This document shows, piece by piece, positions 1 through 8,041 of a stretch of 64,000 bases of DNA. The stretch spans positions 1-64,000 of the forward strand of contig CAJFNQ010000009.1 in NCBI GenBank assembly GCA_904394975.1, written 5' to 3'. Position 1 is the stretch's first letter. Each line of letters opens with the position of its first letter. The DNA is from Metaruminococcus_A gallistercoris (GTDB lineage: Bacteria > Bacillota > Clostridia > Oscillospirales > Ruminococcaceae). The position numbers and the translations under genes are program-made. The notes under the pieces were generated by a model. It made no database searches, was not told where the DNA came from, and saw nothing but the letters and a program-made list of their open reading frames with translations.

Positions 1-657
1 ACGATGGGCACCTTCTATGTAATGGACGCTGCCAGAAGAATGGGCGTGAAAAACGTCATCGCGGCATCCAGCTACTACTGCTACGGCTTGGGCATGCGGA
101 TTTCCGGCGTGCCGTTCAAACCGGATTATCTGCCGATCGATGAAAAGCATCCGTGCTATCCGGAGGATACCTACTCCCTTTCCAAACACCTCGGTGACGA
201 GATCATGGAAGCATTCTGCCGTGCGTATGATATGAACGGTGTTGCTATGCGTTTGATGGGCGTATATTATCCGGACCTGGAACGCAGCCGCAACCTTTAT
301 AAAATGGGAATCGACTATGTTGTTCCGGAAACCGAAGACAAAGGTTACATCAACGGCGATACCCACCAGTATGTAGACGCGCGTGATATCGCTTACTTTG
401 TCGGCCTTGCGCTGGAGAAAAAACTCCCGGGCTTTGAGGCGTTCAACCTTATTACTGACACCACCTTTACCCCGGATTCCGCTTCCTTCTACGCGAAACG
501 CTTCCCGTATATTGCCGATATGTGCGGCAATCTGAAGGATCACGAAGGAATCTTCAGCACCAAAAAGGCAAAAGACTTGATGGGCTATGAGTCCCAGTAC
601 ACCTGGAGGAAGGGTAAAAACTTAATGCAGGACAACGATATTTTCGATAAAGACTAA
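1..657 (+). CDS. NAD-dependent epimerase/dehydratase family protein (SDR), 5' end cut off by window
   Basis: Partial extended short-chain dehydrogenase, probably acting on a sugar or sugar derivative with NAD(P). The reading frame is open from the first base and matches two complete paralogues just downstream from about their residue 118 on, so the missing N-terminus should hold the TGxxGxxG nucleotide-binding motif. Visible parts are the AARRMGVKNVIAASS strand, the YxxxK catalytic pair in YSLSKHLGDE and the substrate-side C-terminal half. It ends with TAA at 655-657. It is the first of three tandem copies; the exact substrate cannot be read from sequence. Confidence 0.88.
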   Translation, partial: TMGTFYVMDAARRMGVKNVIAASSYYCYGLGMRISGVPFKPDYLPIDEKHPCYPEDTYSLSKHLGDEIMEAFCRAYDMNGVAMRLMGVYYPDLERSRNLYKMGIDYVVPETEDKGYINGDTHQYVDARDIAYFVGLALEKKLPGFEAFNLITDTTFTPDSASFYAKRFPYIADMCGNLKDHEGIFSTKKAKDLMGYESQYTWRKGKNLMQDNDIFDKD

Positions 658-1029
658 TCGTTCCTGCTGTTTGAAACGTATCCTTCTGAAACATTTGATC
701 TACTAACAACCCGGCTTTCAATCCAGCAAAAATAAAACAGAAAACAGAATATGTAAGGATACGGCGTGGTTCATAAGCCGAACCGAATGAATATTCCAAA
801 TAGAATACCGGCAAACACAACAGTTTTCATCACAGCAAACAACCTTCCGGCATACCGCATACGCTGCAGAAACGGCTTTGAACCATCGGCATCTGACCGC
901 GAAGAGATGGGGCGTGTTTTGTTCCATCTCTTGCGTGGTATATACGGAAAAACGTTTAAAACAGACAAATCGAATCACAGCACTATTCTTTTGATACAAT
1001 AATCTCTACATTGAAATGAGGAATCAGAC
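658..1029. other. intergenic region with inverted repeat
   Basis: A 372-base gap between the first and second SDR paralogues. I see no convincing gene in it. It holds a perfect 9-bp inverted repeat, AAGAGATGG (902-910) and CCATCTCTT (924-932), with 13 bases between and no T-run after it, so it is a possible regulatory or mRNA-processing structure rather than a terminator. A GAGG ribosome site lies just before the next start. Confidence 0.4.
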
Positions 1030-2013
1030 ATGGTAAAAAATATTTTGATTACCGGCTTTTCCGGTAAACTCGGCAATTTTGTTGCTCCCTACCTGCAGGA
1101 CAAAGGTTACAACATCGTTGGTACCGACATTGTTTTGCCAAATCCGGAGAGTGAAAACGCGAAACGCCGCATTCCGTTTGTGAAAGCGGACCTTTTGAAC
1201 ATCGGTGACCTGATGAAAGCCATCGCTATGGCACAGCCGGACGTCATCATCCACCTGGGTGCGATCCCGTTCAACTCCGAACTCCAGCCGCCGTATGACA
1301 CCACCCCAAAGAAGGGCCCGTCGCTGGATGGCGTTCGTTCCAACTACTCCATGCCGGAAGACAACACCATGAACATCAACACCATGGGCATGTTCTACAT
1401 TCTGGATGCTGCCCGCCGGATGGGCGTGAAAAACGTAATCGCAGCGACCAGCTATTTCTCCTACGGTCTGGGCTTCCGTTTGAGCGGCGAGCCGTTCGTT
1501 CCGGAATATCTGCCGATCGACGAGGAGCATCCTTGCTGGCCGGAAGACACCTATTCCCTTTCCAAATACTTGGGTGAGGAGATCATGAAAGCGTTTACCC
1601 GCGCGTATGACATGAACACCGTTGCTATGCGTTTGATGGGTGTTTATTACCATGATATGGAACGCAGCCGCGCGATGTATGACCTCGGACAGGGCCAGTC
1701 CTACCCGGAGACTCCGGAAGACGGCGTGATCACCGGCAACACCTACCAGTATGTAGATGCGCGTGACATTGCTGTATTCACCGGACTTGCCATTGACAAG
1801 CTGGGCAAACTGCCGAACCAGTACGAGGCGTTCAACGTTATTACCGACGTTCGTTTCGACGTTCCGGATACCAAAGAATTTTACGAAAAACGCTTCCCGA
1901 CCCTCAAAGATAAACTGGACGGCCTGCGTGAAGGCGAAGGCCTCTTGAGTATCCGCAAGGCGGAAGAACTGCTGGGTTATCATCCGCAGTATTCCTGGAA
2001 GAACCAGAAATAA
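1030..2013 (+). CDS. NAD-dependent epimerase/dehydratase family protein (SDR), second copy
   Basis: Complete 327-residue extended SDR. The nucleotide-binding motif TGFSGKLG lies at residues 8-15, an acidic residue for NAD binding follows in GTDIVLP, and the catalytic tyrosine and lysine are in YSLSKYLGEE. This family includes UDP-sugar epimerases and uronate dehydrogenases; the neighbouring isomerase, transketolase and aldehyde dehydrogenase favour a catabolic sugar oxidoreductase or epimerase. Start ATG follows GAGG with normal spacing. Long ungapped stretches are identical to the copies on either side, pointing to tandem duplication. Substrate unknown. Confidence 0.9.
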   Translation: MVKNILITGFSGKLGNFVAPYLQDKGYNIVGTDIVLPNPESENAKRRIPFVKADLLNIGDLMKAIAMAQPDVIIHLGAIPFNSELQPPYDTTPKKGPSLDGVRSNYSMPEDNTMNINTMGMFYILDAARRMGVKNVIAATSYFSYGLGFRLSGEPFVPEYLPIDEEHPCWPEDTYSLSKYLGEEIMKAFTRAYDMNTVAMRLMGVYYHDMERSRAMYDLGQGQSYPETPEDGVITGNTYQYVDARDIAVFTGLAIDKLGKLPNQYEAFNVITDVRFDVPDTKEFYEKRFPTLKDKLDGLREGEGLLSIRKAEELLGYHPQYSWKNQK

Positions 2014-2177
2014 AAACGGATGTTTTGCCTGCGGGTAACTGCACCCGCATTTCCCCCGAATCCGAAGAACAAACGATAAAATCCATACCAAAATGATCAG
2101 AAACAGAACAAACCGACTTGATACCCATGAGTCAAACATGGGCTGACTTACACACGATGTAATCGGAGGAATTTATC
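2014..2177 (+). other. intergenic hairpins between second and third SDR copies
   Basis: Two short perfect inverted repeats: TGCGGGT (2030-2036) with ACCCGCA (2043-2049), and CCCATG (2124-2129) with CATGGG (2137-2142). Neither is followed by a good T-run, so they are more likely to affect mRNA processing or stability than to terminate. The third copy has its own GGAGG ribosome site. Confidence 0.4.
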
Positions 2178-3161
2178 ATGATCAAAAATGTATTGGTGAC
2201 CGGTGCTTCCGGTAAACTTGGAAATTTTGTTGTACCATATTTGCAGGATCAGGGCTATAACGTTGTTGGGACAGACATTGTACTTCCCCGCCCGGACAGT
2301 GAAAACGCGAAACGGGGCGTGCCGTTTGTAAAAGCGGATCTGCTCAACATCGGCGATATTATGAAGGCCATTGCGATGGCACAGCCGGATGCGATCGTCC
2401 ATCTGGGCGCGATCCCGTACAATGTGGAGCTTCAGCCGCCGTATGCGGACCGTACCGGCATTGGCGCGGCGAGCGACGGCATCCGCACCAATTGGACCCA
2501 GCCGGAAGACAACACGATGAAGATCAACACAATGGGTGTGTTCTATGTGATGGACGCTGCCCGCCGGATGGGCGTGAAAAACGTTATCACGGCGACCAGC
2601 TTCTTCTCCTACGGCATGGGCTTCCGCATTTCGGGACATGACTTTATGCCGAAATATCTGCCGATCGACGAGGAACATCCCTGCGAGCCGGAAGACAGCT
2701 ATTCTCTTTCCAAATATTTGGGCGAGGAGATCATGAAAGCGTTTGTCCGCGCGTATGATATGAACGCCATTGCGATGCGTCTGCTTGGCGTGTACTACTA
2801 CAATTCCGAAGCCAGCCGCAAAACCCATGTGTTCCACCGTGGATTTGAGCTGATTCCGGACAATGAGCGTGAAAAGGTTATGACCTGCACCATCTATGAA
2901 TATGTAGATGCGCGTGACATTGCTGTTTTCACCGGGCTGGCTCTTCAGAAGATCGGCAGCCTGCCGCATCCGTACGAGGCGTTCAACGTTTGGACTGACA
3001 CCCATCTGGAGCCGGAGTCGGCGGAATTTTACGCAAAACTTTACCCGAAACTGGCGGACATGGTCAAAAACCTGAAAGGGCATGACGGCCTGTTCTCTAT
3101 TGAAAAAGCAAGAAAACTGCTGGGCTATGAGCCGCAATATTCCTGGAGAAATGAGAAATAA
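2178..3161 (+). CDS. NAD-dependent epimerase/dehydratase family protein (SDR), third copy
   Basis: Complete 327-residue extended SDR, same length as the copy upstream. The TGASGKLG nucleotide-binding motif is near the N-terminus and YSLSKYLGEE holds the catalytic Tyr/Lys. Start ATG follows a GGAGG site (around 2166). It differs from the second copy mainly in a loop after the GAIP motif and in the region after GVYY, where substrate contacts are expected in this fold; this suggests the copies may differ in substrate or stereochemistry (inference). It is 37 bases from the IolE-like gene and probably co-transcribed with it. Confidence 0.9.
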   Translation: MIKNVLVTGASGKLGNFVVPYLQDQGYNVVGTDIVLPRPDSENAKRGVPFVKADLLNIGDIMKAIAMAQPDAIVHLGAIPYNVELQPPYADRTGIGAASDGIRTNWTQPEDNTMKINTMGVFYVMDAARRMGVKNVITATSFFSYGMGFRISGHDFMPKYLPIDEEHPCEPEDSYSLSKYLGEEIMKAFVRAYDMNAIAMRLLGVYYYNSEASRKTHVFHRGFELIPDNEREKVMTCTIYEYVDARDIAVFTGLALQKIGSLPHPYEAFNVWTDTHLEPESAEFYAKLYPKLADMVKNLKGHDGLFSIEKARKLLGYEPQYSWRNEK

Positions 3162-3198
3162 TTCCGGCAGCCGGCAGAGAAAACAAGGAGGTCAATGA

Positions 3199-4089
3199 AT
3201 GAGCGAGCAGAAACTTAGAATCGGCCATACAGGTATTACCTGGCTGAATGACGATGATTATGAGGATGCTATCCGCACCATTGCGGCGGAGGGCTTCGGC
3301 GGGATCGAGCTGTTTGGCTGGGTTCTTCCGAAAATCAAGGCGCAGGGGAAACTCGGCCTGTTTGAGGAATGCGGACTTCCGCTCTGGTCGGCTTATTTCT
3401 CGCATGATATCATCAACCCCGACAAGCGTCAGGAGCAGTTTAACAAGATAAAAGAACAGGGCAGCATCCTGCTTTCGCAGGGCGGTACCCATGTTGCGTT
3501 CGGTGGTGACATTGTCGACCGCAGAAAGGTAAAATACCTGGAACACCGGGATTATATCGTTGATTTTGTCAACGAATGCGGCAAAATGATGCAGGATATG
3601 GGCCTGACCCTCTGCTATCATCCGCACACCGGTACCCCGGTCGAGACCAAAGAAGAGATCATGGATTTCTTCCAGAGAATCGACCCAAGATATGTCGCTA
3701 TGGCGCCGGATATCGGACAGATTCAGAAAGGCGGCGCGGACCCGCTGGAGATCATCAAGACCTTTGAGCCGCTGGTCAAGCATGTTCACTTTAAAGACTT
3801 CGGCGGCAAGCTGGAATTTGACTCCACCCTCAATGACGTTGCTGAAGGCGAAACCTACTTCAACTTCGGTGAAAACGGCAAAGAGATCGACGCAACCGGT
3901 TACATCAACTACTGCATCCTGGGCGACGGTGTAGTTGACCTCAAGGGTATTCTTGATTACTTTGCGGCGAAAGATTTTAAAGGTGCGGTCATGGTCGAGC
4001 TGGATGCCGGTATCAATATGCCGGTCACCCCGCAGGAAGCCGTACACGGCAACAAGCTGTATCTGGAAAAGATTGGCTACATGAAATAA
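3199..4089 (+). CDS. sugar phosphate isomerase/epimerase family protein, IolE-like TIM barrel
   Basis: A 296-residue protein of the xylose-isomerase-like TIM-barrel (AP endonuclease 2) family. The segment LCYHPHTGTPVET, the APDIGQ strand, GGADPLEII and HVHFKD are arranged as in inosose dehydratase (IolE) and related isomerases, and supply likely metal ligands (Glu, Asp, His). Start ATG follows AAGGAGG at about 3186. Position among SDRs, a transketolase and a malonate-semialdehyde-type dehydrogenase supports a step in catabolism of a cyclitol- or ketose-like intermediate. Which substrate it uses, and whether it dehydrates or isomerises, is not resolved. Confidence 0.8.
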   Translation: MSEQKLRIGHTGITWLNDDDYEDAIRTIAAEGFGGIELFGWVLPKIKAQGKLGLFEECGLPLWSAYFSHDIINPDKRQEQFNKIKEQGSILLSQGGTHVAFGGDIVDRRKVKYLEHRDYIVDFVNECGKMMQDMGLTLCYHPHTGTPVETKEEIMDFFQRIDPRYVAMAPDIGQIQKGGADPLEIIKTFEPLVKHVHFKDFGGKLEFDSTLNDVAEGETYFNFGENGKEIDATGYINYCILGDGVVDLKGILDYFAAKDFKGAVMVELDAGINMPVTPQEAVHGNKLYLEKIGYMK

Positions 4090-4100
4090 ATACCCGGTTA

Positions 4101-4126
4101 CCGGCCGGCGTTTATACACCGGCCGG
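4101..4126 (+). other. intergenic GC-rich hairpin
   Basis: Two copies of CCGGCCGG (4101-4108 and 4119-4126) form an 8-bp stem with a 10-base loop in the 70-base gap between the IolE-like and DUF362 genes. There is no T-run, so I read it as a processing or stability hairpin inside an operon, not a terminator. Confidence 0.5.
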
Positions 4127-4159
4127 CAGGGTCGCATAACAGAAGCAGGAGGGAGAAGC

Positions 4160-5431
4160 ATGGCAAAAAAATCAATTGTATCCATCGCACATTATGACGG
4201 CGACCTCGGTACTCCGTCCAACTACACGCAGGAGCATGTGGAGCGGATCAAAGACATGATCCGCCAGATCGCCGATGATACCAAAGGCGGCATGCAGAAC
4301 ATCGTTCACGAGGGTGACGTTGTTTTCATTAAGATCAATACTGTTAATACATCCCCGGCCGAAAATGGCTTTACCACCGACCCGAGAATGCTCCAGGCGC
4401 TCATCGAAGTGGTCAACGAGCAGAAACCGAAAAAGGTTCAGATCGGTGAACGCTGCGCACTTGGACAGGACACCATGAAGTGCTTCGAGGTCTGCGGCAT
4501 CAAAGCGGTCGCGGAGAAAACCGGCGCTGAGCTGGTCGCGCTGGAAAATACCGAGTGGGAAATGCACAACATGAACCGCCCGATTTCCTATGCCTGCTTC
4601 CCGTTCCCGAAGGTGGTCAAAGAAGCAGACGTTTACATCGGCCTGCCGAAGATGAAAGTACATATCCACACCGGTCTGACCAATGCCATGAAGCTGCAGT
4701 TCGGTCTCTGCCCGGATTATAAGTGGATGTCTGAATGCCACCGTGATGATATCTACCAGAAGATCGCGAACCTCACCTCGGCTGCTGATCCGGACTGGTT
4801 TATCGTTGACTCGCTCTGGACCTGCCAGGGCAATGGGCCGTTCAGCCCGTATCCGGACGACCGTATCGTTGACTGGAACACCACCTACGGCGGTTCTGAC
4901 CCGGTCGCGATCGACACCGTTGCGGAAATGCTGATGCAGTGGGACAACCCGGGCAATCTGCCGTCTACTGTTATGGGCGCGGCGGAAGGCCTCGGCACCA
5001 ACAAGCTGGATGAGATTGAGCTCAAAGGCGTGCCGGTGGAGAAGGTTTCCCGTCATTTCAACCGTCAGGACAGTGTGCTCTGCGGTAAATTCAAAAATGT
5101 CAACGTCATTGTCGGTTCTGCTTGTGAGCCGGGCTGCCGTGTTATGGTCCGCATGGGCTTGGATGCCGCGTATGTTGCAGGTCTCTTGGATAAGCTCCGT
5201 GAGCCGATCACCATTTTTGTCGGTTTGCAGTTTGAGCCATACATCAAGGACGTAAAAGGCCCTGTGCTCATTTACGGCCAGTGCGCGAAGAAGATGGCGG
5301 AGTTCTATCCGGATGCGTACACCTGGTTCCCGACCGAGGAACACCCGACCTGTGTACCGATGTATTCCAACATTCCGGGACGCGGTATTCCGGATATTAT
5401 TCAGAAGATCATCGACAGTTACGATAAATAA
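4160..5431 (+). CDS. DUF362 domain-containing protein
   Basis: A 423-residue DUF362 protein. The characteristic core is visible: the VFIKINTVN strand near residue 55, then LPKMKVHIHTGLTNAMKLQFG around residue 155-180. Many family members carry ferredoxin-type 4Fe-4S motifs; this one shows no CxxCxxC cluster, only scattered cysteines, so no iron-sulfur role is supported. The function of the family is not established. Start ATG follows AGGAGGGAG. Its place between a sugar isomerase and a transketolase gene suggests a role in the same pathway. Confidence 0.85.
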   Translation: MAKKSIVSIAHYDGDLGTPSNYTQEHVERIKDMIRQIADDTKGGMQNIVHEGDVVFIKINTVNTSPAENGFTTDPRMLQALIEVVNEQKPKKVQIGERCALGQDTMKCFEVCGIKAVAEKTGAELVALENTEWEMHNMNRPISYACFPFPKVVKEADVYIGLPKMKVHIHTGLTNAMKLQFGLCPDYKWMSECHRDDIYQKIANLTSAADPDWFIVDSLWTCQGNGPFSPYPDDRIVDWNTTYGGSDPVAIDTVAEMLMQWDNPGNLPSTVMGAAEGLGTNKLDEIELKGVPVEKVSRHFNRQDSVLCGKFKNVNVIVGSACEPGCRVMVRMGLDAAYVAGLLDKLREPITIFVGLQFEPYIKDVKGPVLIYGQCAKKMAEFYPDAYTWFPTEEHPTCVPMYSNIPGRGIPDIIQKIIDSYDK

Positions 5432-5444
5432 GGTTTTTTCTGCG

Positions 5445-5475
5445 TTGCGGCAGACCTGAAAACGGCCTGCCGCAA
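5445..5475 (+). other. intergenic hairpin upstream of transketolase gene
   Basis: TTGCGGCAG (5445-5453) pairs with CTGCCGCAA (5467-5475). The bases that follow are not a clean T-run, so full termination is unlikely; a processing or partial attenuation role fits better. Confidence 0.45.
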
Positions 5476-5518
5476 TGTTTGGGAAAACCGAAGATTTTTT
5501 GAAAGGACTCGTACCAAG

Positions 5519-7597
5519 GTGGAAAAGATTTACAAAAACGATCCAGCAATCGAAGAAGGCTTGTTGAAGCTTCTTGAAATCAAGGATTCCGATATACGCA
5601 ATTCCATCCTTCAACAGGGGCTGGATGCCATCGATCACGGCGTGCACGCTGGCGGCGCGTTTTCCGCAGTTGTGCCGATGGTCAGCCTGTACTATGGCGG
5701 CGGCATGAAACTGAACGTGGAGCAGCCGACCGAACCGGGACAGGATCAGTTTATTTTGAGCAAAGGGCATGCGGTTGCGGCGCTTGCCGCAGTTTATGCG
5801 GACAAGGGCTATTTTGACGCTGAGCTGCTCAAGGGTTCCCGTTCCTACGAAAGCATTTTAAACGGCCACCCCGGGCCGATTCTGCCGGGTGTGCCTATTT
5901 CGACCGGTCCGCTCGGGCAGGGCATTTCCGCGGCAGTTGGGCTTGCCATCGCCGCGAAAGAGTATCCGCAGAGTGATGTGTACTGCATGGTCGGCGACGG
6001 CGAAATGCAGGAGGGCGGCGTTTGGGAAGCGCTTATGTACGGCGCTGAAGCGCGGCTTGACAACCTGTGCGTCATCGTGGACAAAAACGGCGGACAGCTT
6101 GATAATGTGAGCAAAATGATCGTCTGCATGGACGATATTTCCGACAAACTGCGCGCGTTCGGCTACCGTGTAATCGAAGTGGACGCGACCGGATATGCGC
6201 CGGTCAAAGCGGCGTTTGACGCGTTCCATGAAAACCGGAACGGAAAACCGACCGCGATCGTCTGCAACGCGACCAAAGGTTCCGGCAGCTTCGCGAGCGC
6301 CATCAACGGGCATAAAATCACCTTAAACGAAGAGGTCGGCAAGCAGGAGATTGTCATGCAGCTGAACCGCCGCGCCGGCCGGGTGGACGCGTTTGTTTCC
6401 TATTATAACGCGCTGGCGTGCGACAAAGCGAAAGCGGCTTTGCGTGAAGCGGCCGAAGAGATGAACCTCTGCTTAAAGCTCGACAGCGACGGCCGTGCGA
6501 CTGCAGTAGAGCCGGGCGTTCCGGTGGTCAAGACCAAACCGGCAGCTCCCCGCGACAAAGCAGTCCGTTACGACGAAGCGAAGCTTCCTGTGGTAGAGGC
6601 TGGAAAATCCTACGCGGCGTCTGACATCGTCAAAGGGATGATGAAAGAATTCGCGAAAGACCAGAAGATCGTTACAGTCGACTCTGACCTTTCTTCCACC
6701 AGCGGCCTGCAGGAAGGCGCTATTTTGGTGGATAAGACCCGCGCGCTCAACGTGGGCATTGCGGAAAGCAACATGATGAACATCGGCGAAGCGTTTGCTT
6801 CGGTCGGTAAGAATGTTTGGGTTTCGACCTTCTGCCCCTTCTTTGACTGGAGAGTCATGCGCCGTATTGCGGTCAGCTATCAGGAACGCCTGGAAGCGAT
6901 GGAGACCGAAGGCGGCTGGCTCACCGAAGGACATGGGCTGGATCTCACCTTTGTGGCGACTGCCCCGGATATGGAGACCCAGACCAATGGCGCCACCCAC
7001 ATGGGCAACGACGACATTCTCTTCTTTGACCAGATGGCCCATTTGAAGATCATCACCATCTGCTGCCCGGCACAGCTCAAGGCAGCGATGAAATGGATCG
7101 CGGAAGGCAACAAAGGGCTTGTGTACCTGCGTATTCTGCGCAAGGCGTCCGCGGCTATTTATCCCGACGATATGAAGTTTGAGTACGGCAAAGGCTACAC
7201 CCTGCGGGAAAGCGATGATGACCAGGCGGTTATTGTTTCTTACGGGCGCGGTGTGTATGAAGCGCTTGCCGCGGCGGATGCCCTGAAAGAAAAGGGTATT
7301 TCCGTGAAGGTAGTGGATATGCCGTCGGTCGACGAGGAGATGCTCCTCACCCTGTACCGTTCCGGCAAACCGGTTGTCCTGGCAGAGCAGAACAACGGCT
7401 ACCTTGCAAATAAACTGCCGAAGCTGTTGCTGCGTGAGGGAGAGGTCATGGACCCGTCCCGCATTCTCACCGTCAACATGCTGGATGAGACCGGCGCGCC
7501 GCAGTTCGTGCATTCCGGCACCTACGCGCAGCTCATCAAAGCCTTTGGGCTTTCTGGCGCTCAGCTGGCCGAACGCATCGAACAGAAACTCGGTTAA
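5519..7597 (+). CDS. transketolase (both halves in one chain)
   Basis: A 692-residue thiamine-diphosphate enzyme of the transketolase family, which moves two-carbon ketol units between sugar phosphates. ThDP/Mg binding is shown by GDGEMQEGG at about residue 159 ending in VIVDKN, plus SKGH at 81-84. The pyrimidine-binding domain carries the family glutamate in IAESNMMNIGEAF, and a C-terminal transketolase domain follows. Many clostridial homologues are split into two proteins; this one is fused. Start is GTG at 5519 after GAAAGGA. The operon context suggests a dedicated catabolic transketolase on a non-standard ketose rather than the pentose-phosphate enzyme (inference). Confidence 0.9.
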   Translation: MEKIYKNDPAIEEGLLKLLEIKDSDIRNSILQQGLDAIDHGVHAGGAFSAVVPMVSLYYGGGMKLNVEQPTEPGQDQFILSKGHAVAALAAVYADKGYFDAELLKGSRSYESILNGHPGPILPGVPISTGPLGQGISAAVGLAIAAKEYPQSDVYCMVGDGEMQEGGVWEALMYGAEARLDNLCVIVDKNGGQLDNVSKMIVCMDDISDKLRAFGYRVIEVDATGYAPVKAAFDAFHENRNGKPTAIVCNATKGSGSFASAINGHKITLNEEVGKQEIVMQLNRRAGRVDAFVSYYNALACDKAKAALREAAEEMNLCLKLDSDGRATAVEPGVPVVKTKPAAPRDKAVRYDEAKLPVVEAGKSYAASDIVKGMMKEFAKDQKIVTVDSDLSSTSGLQEGAILVDKTRALNVGIAESNMMNIGEAFASVGKNVWVSTFCPFFDWRVMRRIAVSYQERLEAMETEGGWLTEGHGLDLTFVATAPDMETQTNGATHMGNDDILFFDQMAHLKIITICCPAQLKAAMKWIAEGNKGLVYLRILRKASAAIYPDDMKFEYGKGYTLRESDDDQAVIVSYGRGVYEALAAADALKEKGISVKVVDMPSVDEEMLLTLYRSGKPVVLAEQNNGYLANKLPKLLLREGEVMDPSRILTVNMLDETGAPQFVHSGTYAQLIKAFGLSGAQLAERIEQKLG

Positions 7598-7622
7598 ACC
7601 GGCAAAAAAGGAGTAAGTGAAC

Positions 7623-8012
7623 ATGATCAACGTACGCGAAAGCGACATTCCGGAAAACGACCTTCCCGGCAGAAAACTGCGCTGGGTCATCACACCGGAA
7701 AAAGACGGCTGTGAATTTCTTTCCAGCTGTGTCATCCGGGTGGCACCCGGTGCAAAGGTAAAACCGGCGCATTCCCATCCAAACGGCGAGGAACTCGTCT
7801 ATATCATCTCCGGTTCGGGGCGTGTGCTCATCGACGGCGAGGTAGAACCGGTTGAAACCGGCAGTGTGATTGTTTTCCCAAAAGGAAAGATTCACATGCT
7901 GCAGAACACCGGTGAAACCGAAATGAAAGCGGTCTGCGTTTACGCACCTGCGGCAGATCCGTCTGGTTACCGTTATCACGAGGACGTCGACATCGACGAC
8001 TATGTGAAATAA
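7623..8012 (+). CDS. cupin domain-containing protein
   Basis: A small single-domain cupin of 129 residues. The first cupin motif is visible as HSHPNGEELVYIISGSG with two histidines and a glutamate as metal ligands, and the second as FPKGKIHMLQN. Start ATG at 7623 is preferred because AAGGAG at 7608-7613 is correctly spaced; an in-frame GTG at 7617 is too close. Such cupins act as sugar isomerases, epimerases or ligand binders. Tight spacing to the transketolase and dehydrogenase genes supports the same pathway. Confidence 0.85.
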   Translation: MINVRESDIPENDLPGRKLRWVITPEKDGCEFLSSCVIRVAPGAKVKPAHSHPNGEELVYIISGSGRVLIDGEVEPVETGSVIVFPKGKIHMLQNTGETEMKAVCVYAPAADPSGYRYHEDVDIDDYVK

Positions 8013-8041
8013 AATCACACTACAAAAGAGGGATTACAACC

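Noticed and set aside
766..1002. 78-residue frame in the gap between the first two SDR genes
   Set aside because: No ribosome site, no recognisable pattern, and it contains the inverted repeat.
4172..5770. 532-residue minus-strand open frame opposite the DUF362 gene
   Set aside because: Shadow of DUF362 and the transketolase start; composition is arginine- and histidine-rich as expected for a reverse frame.
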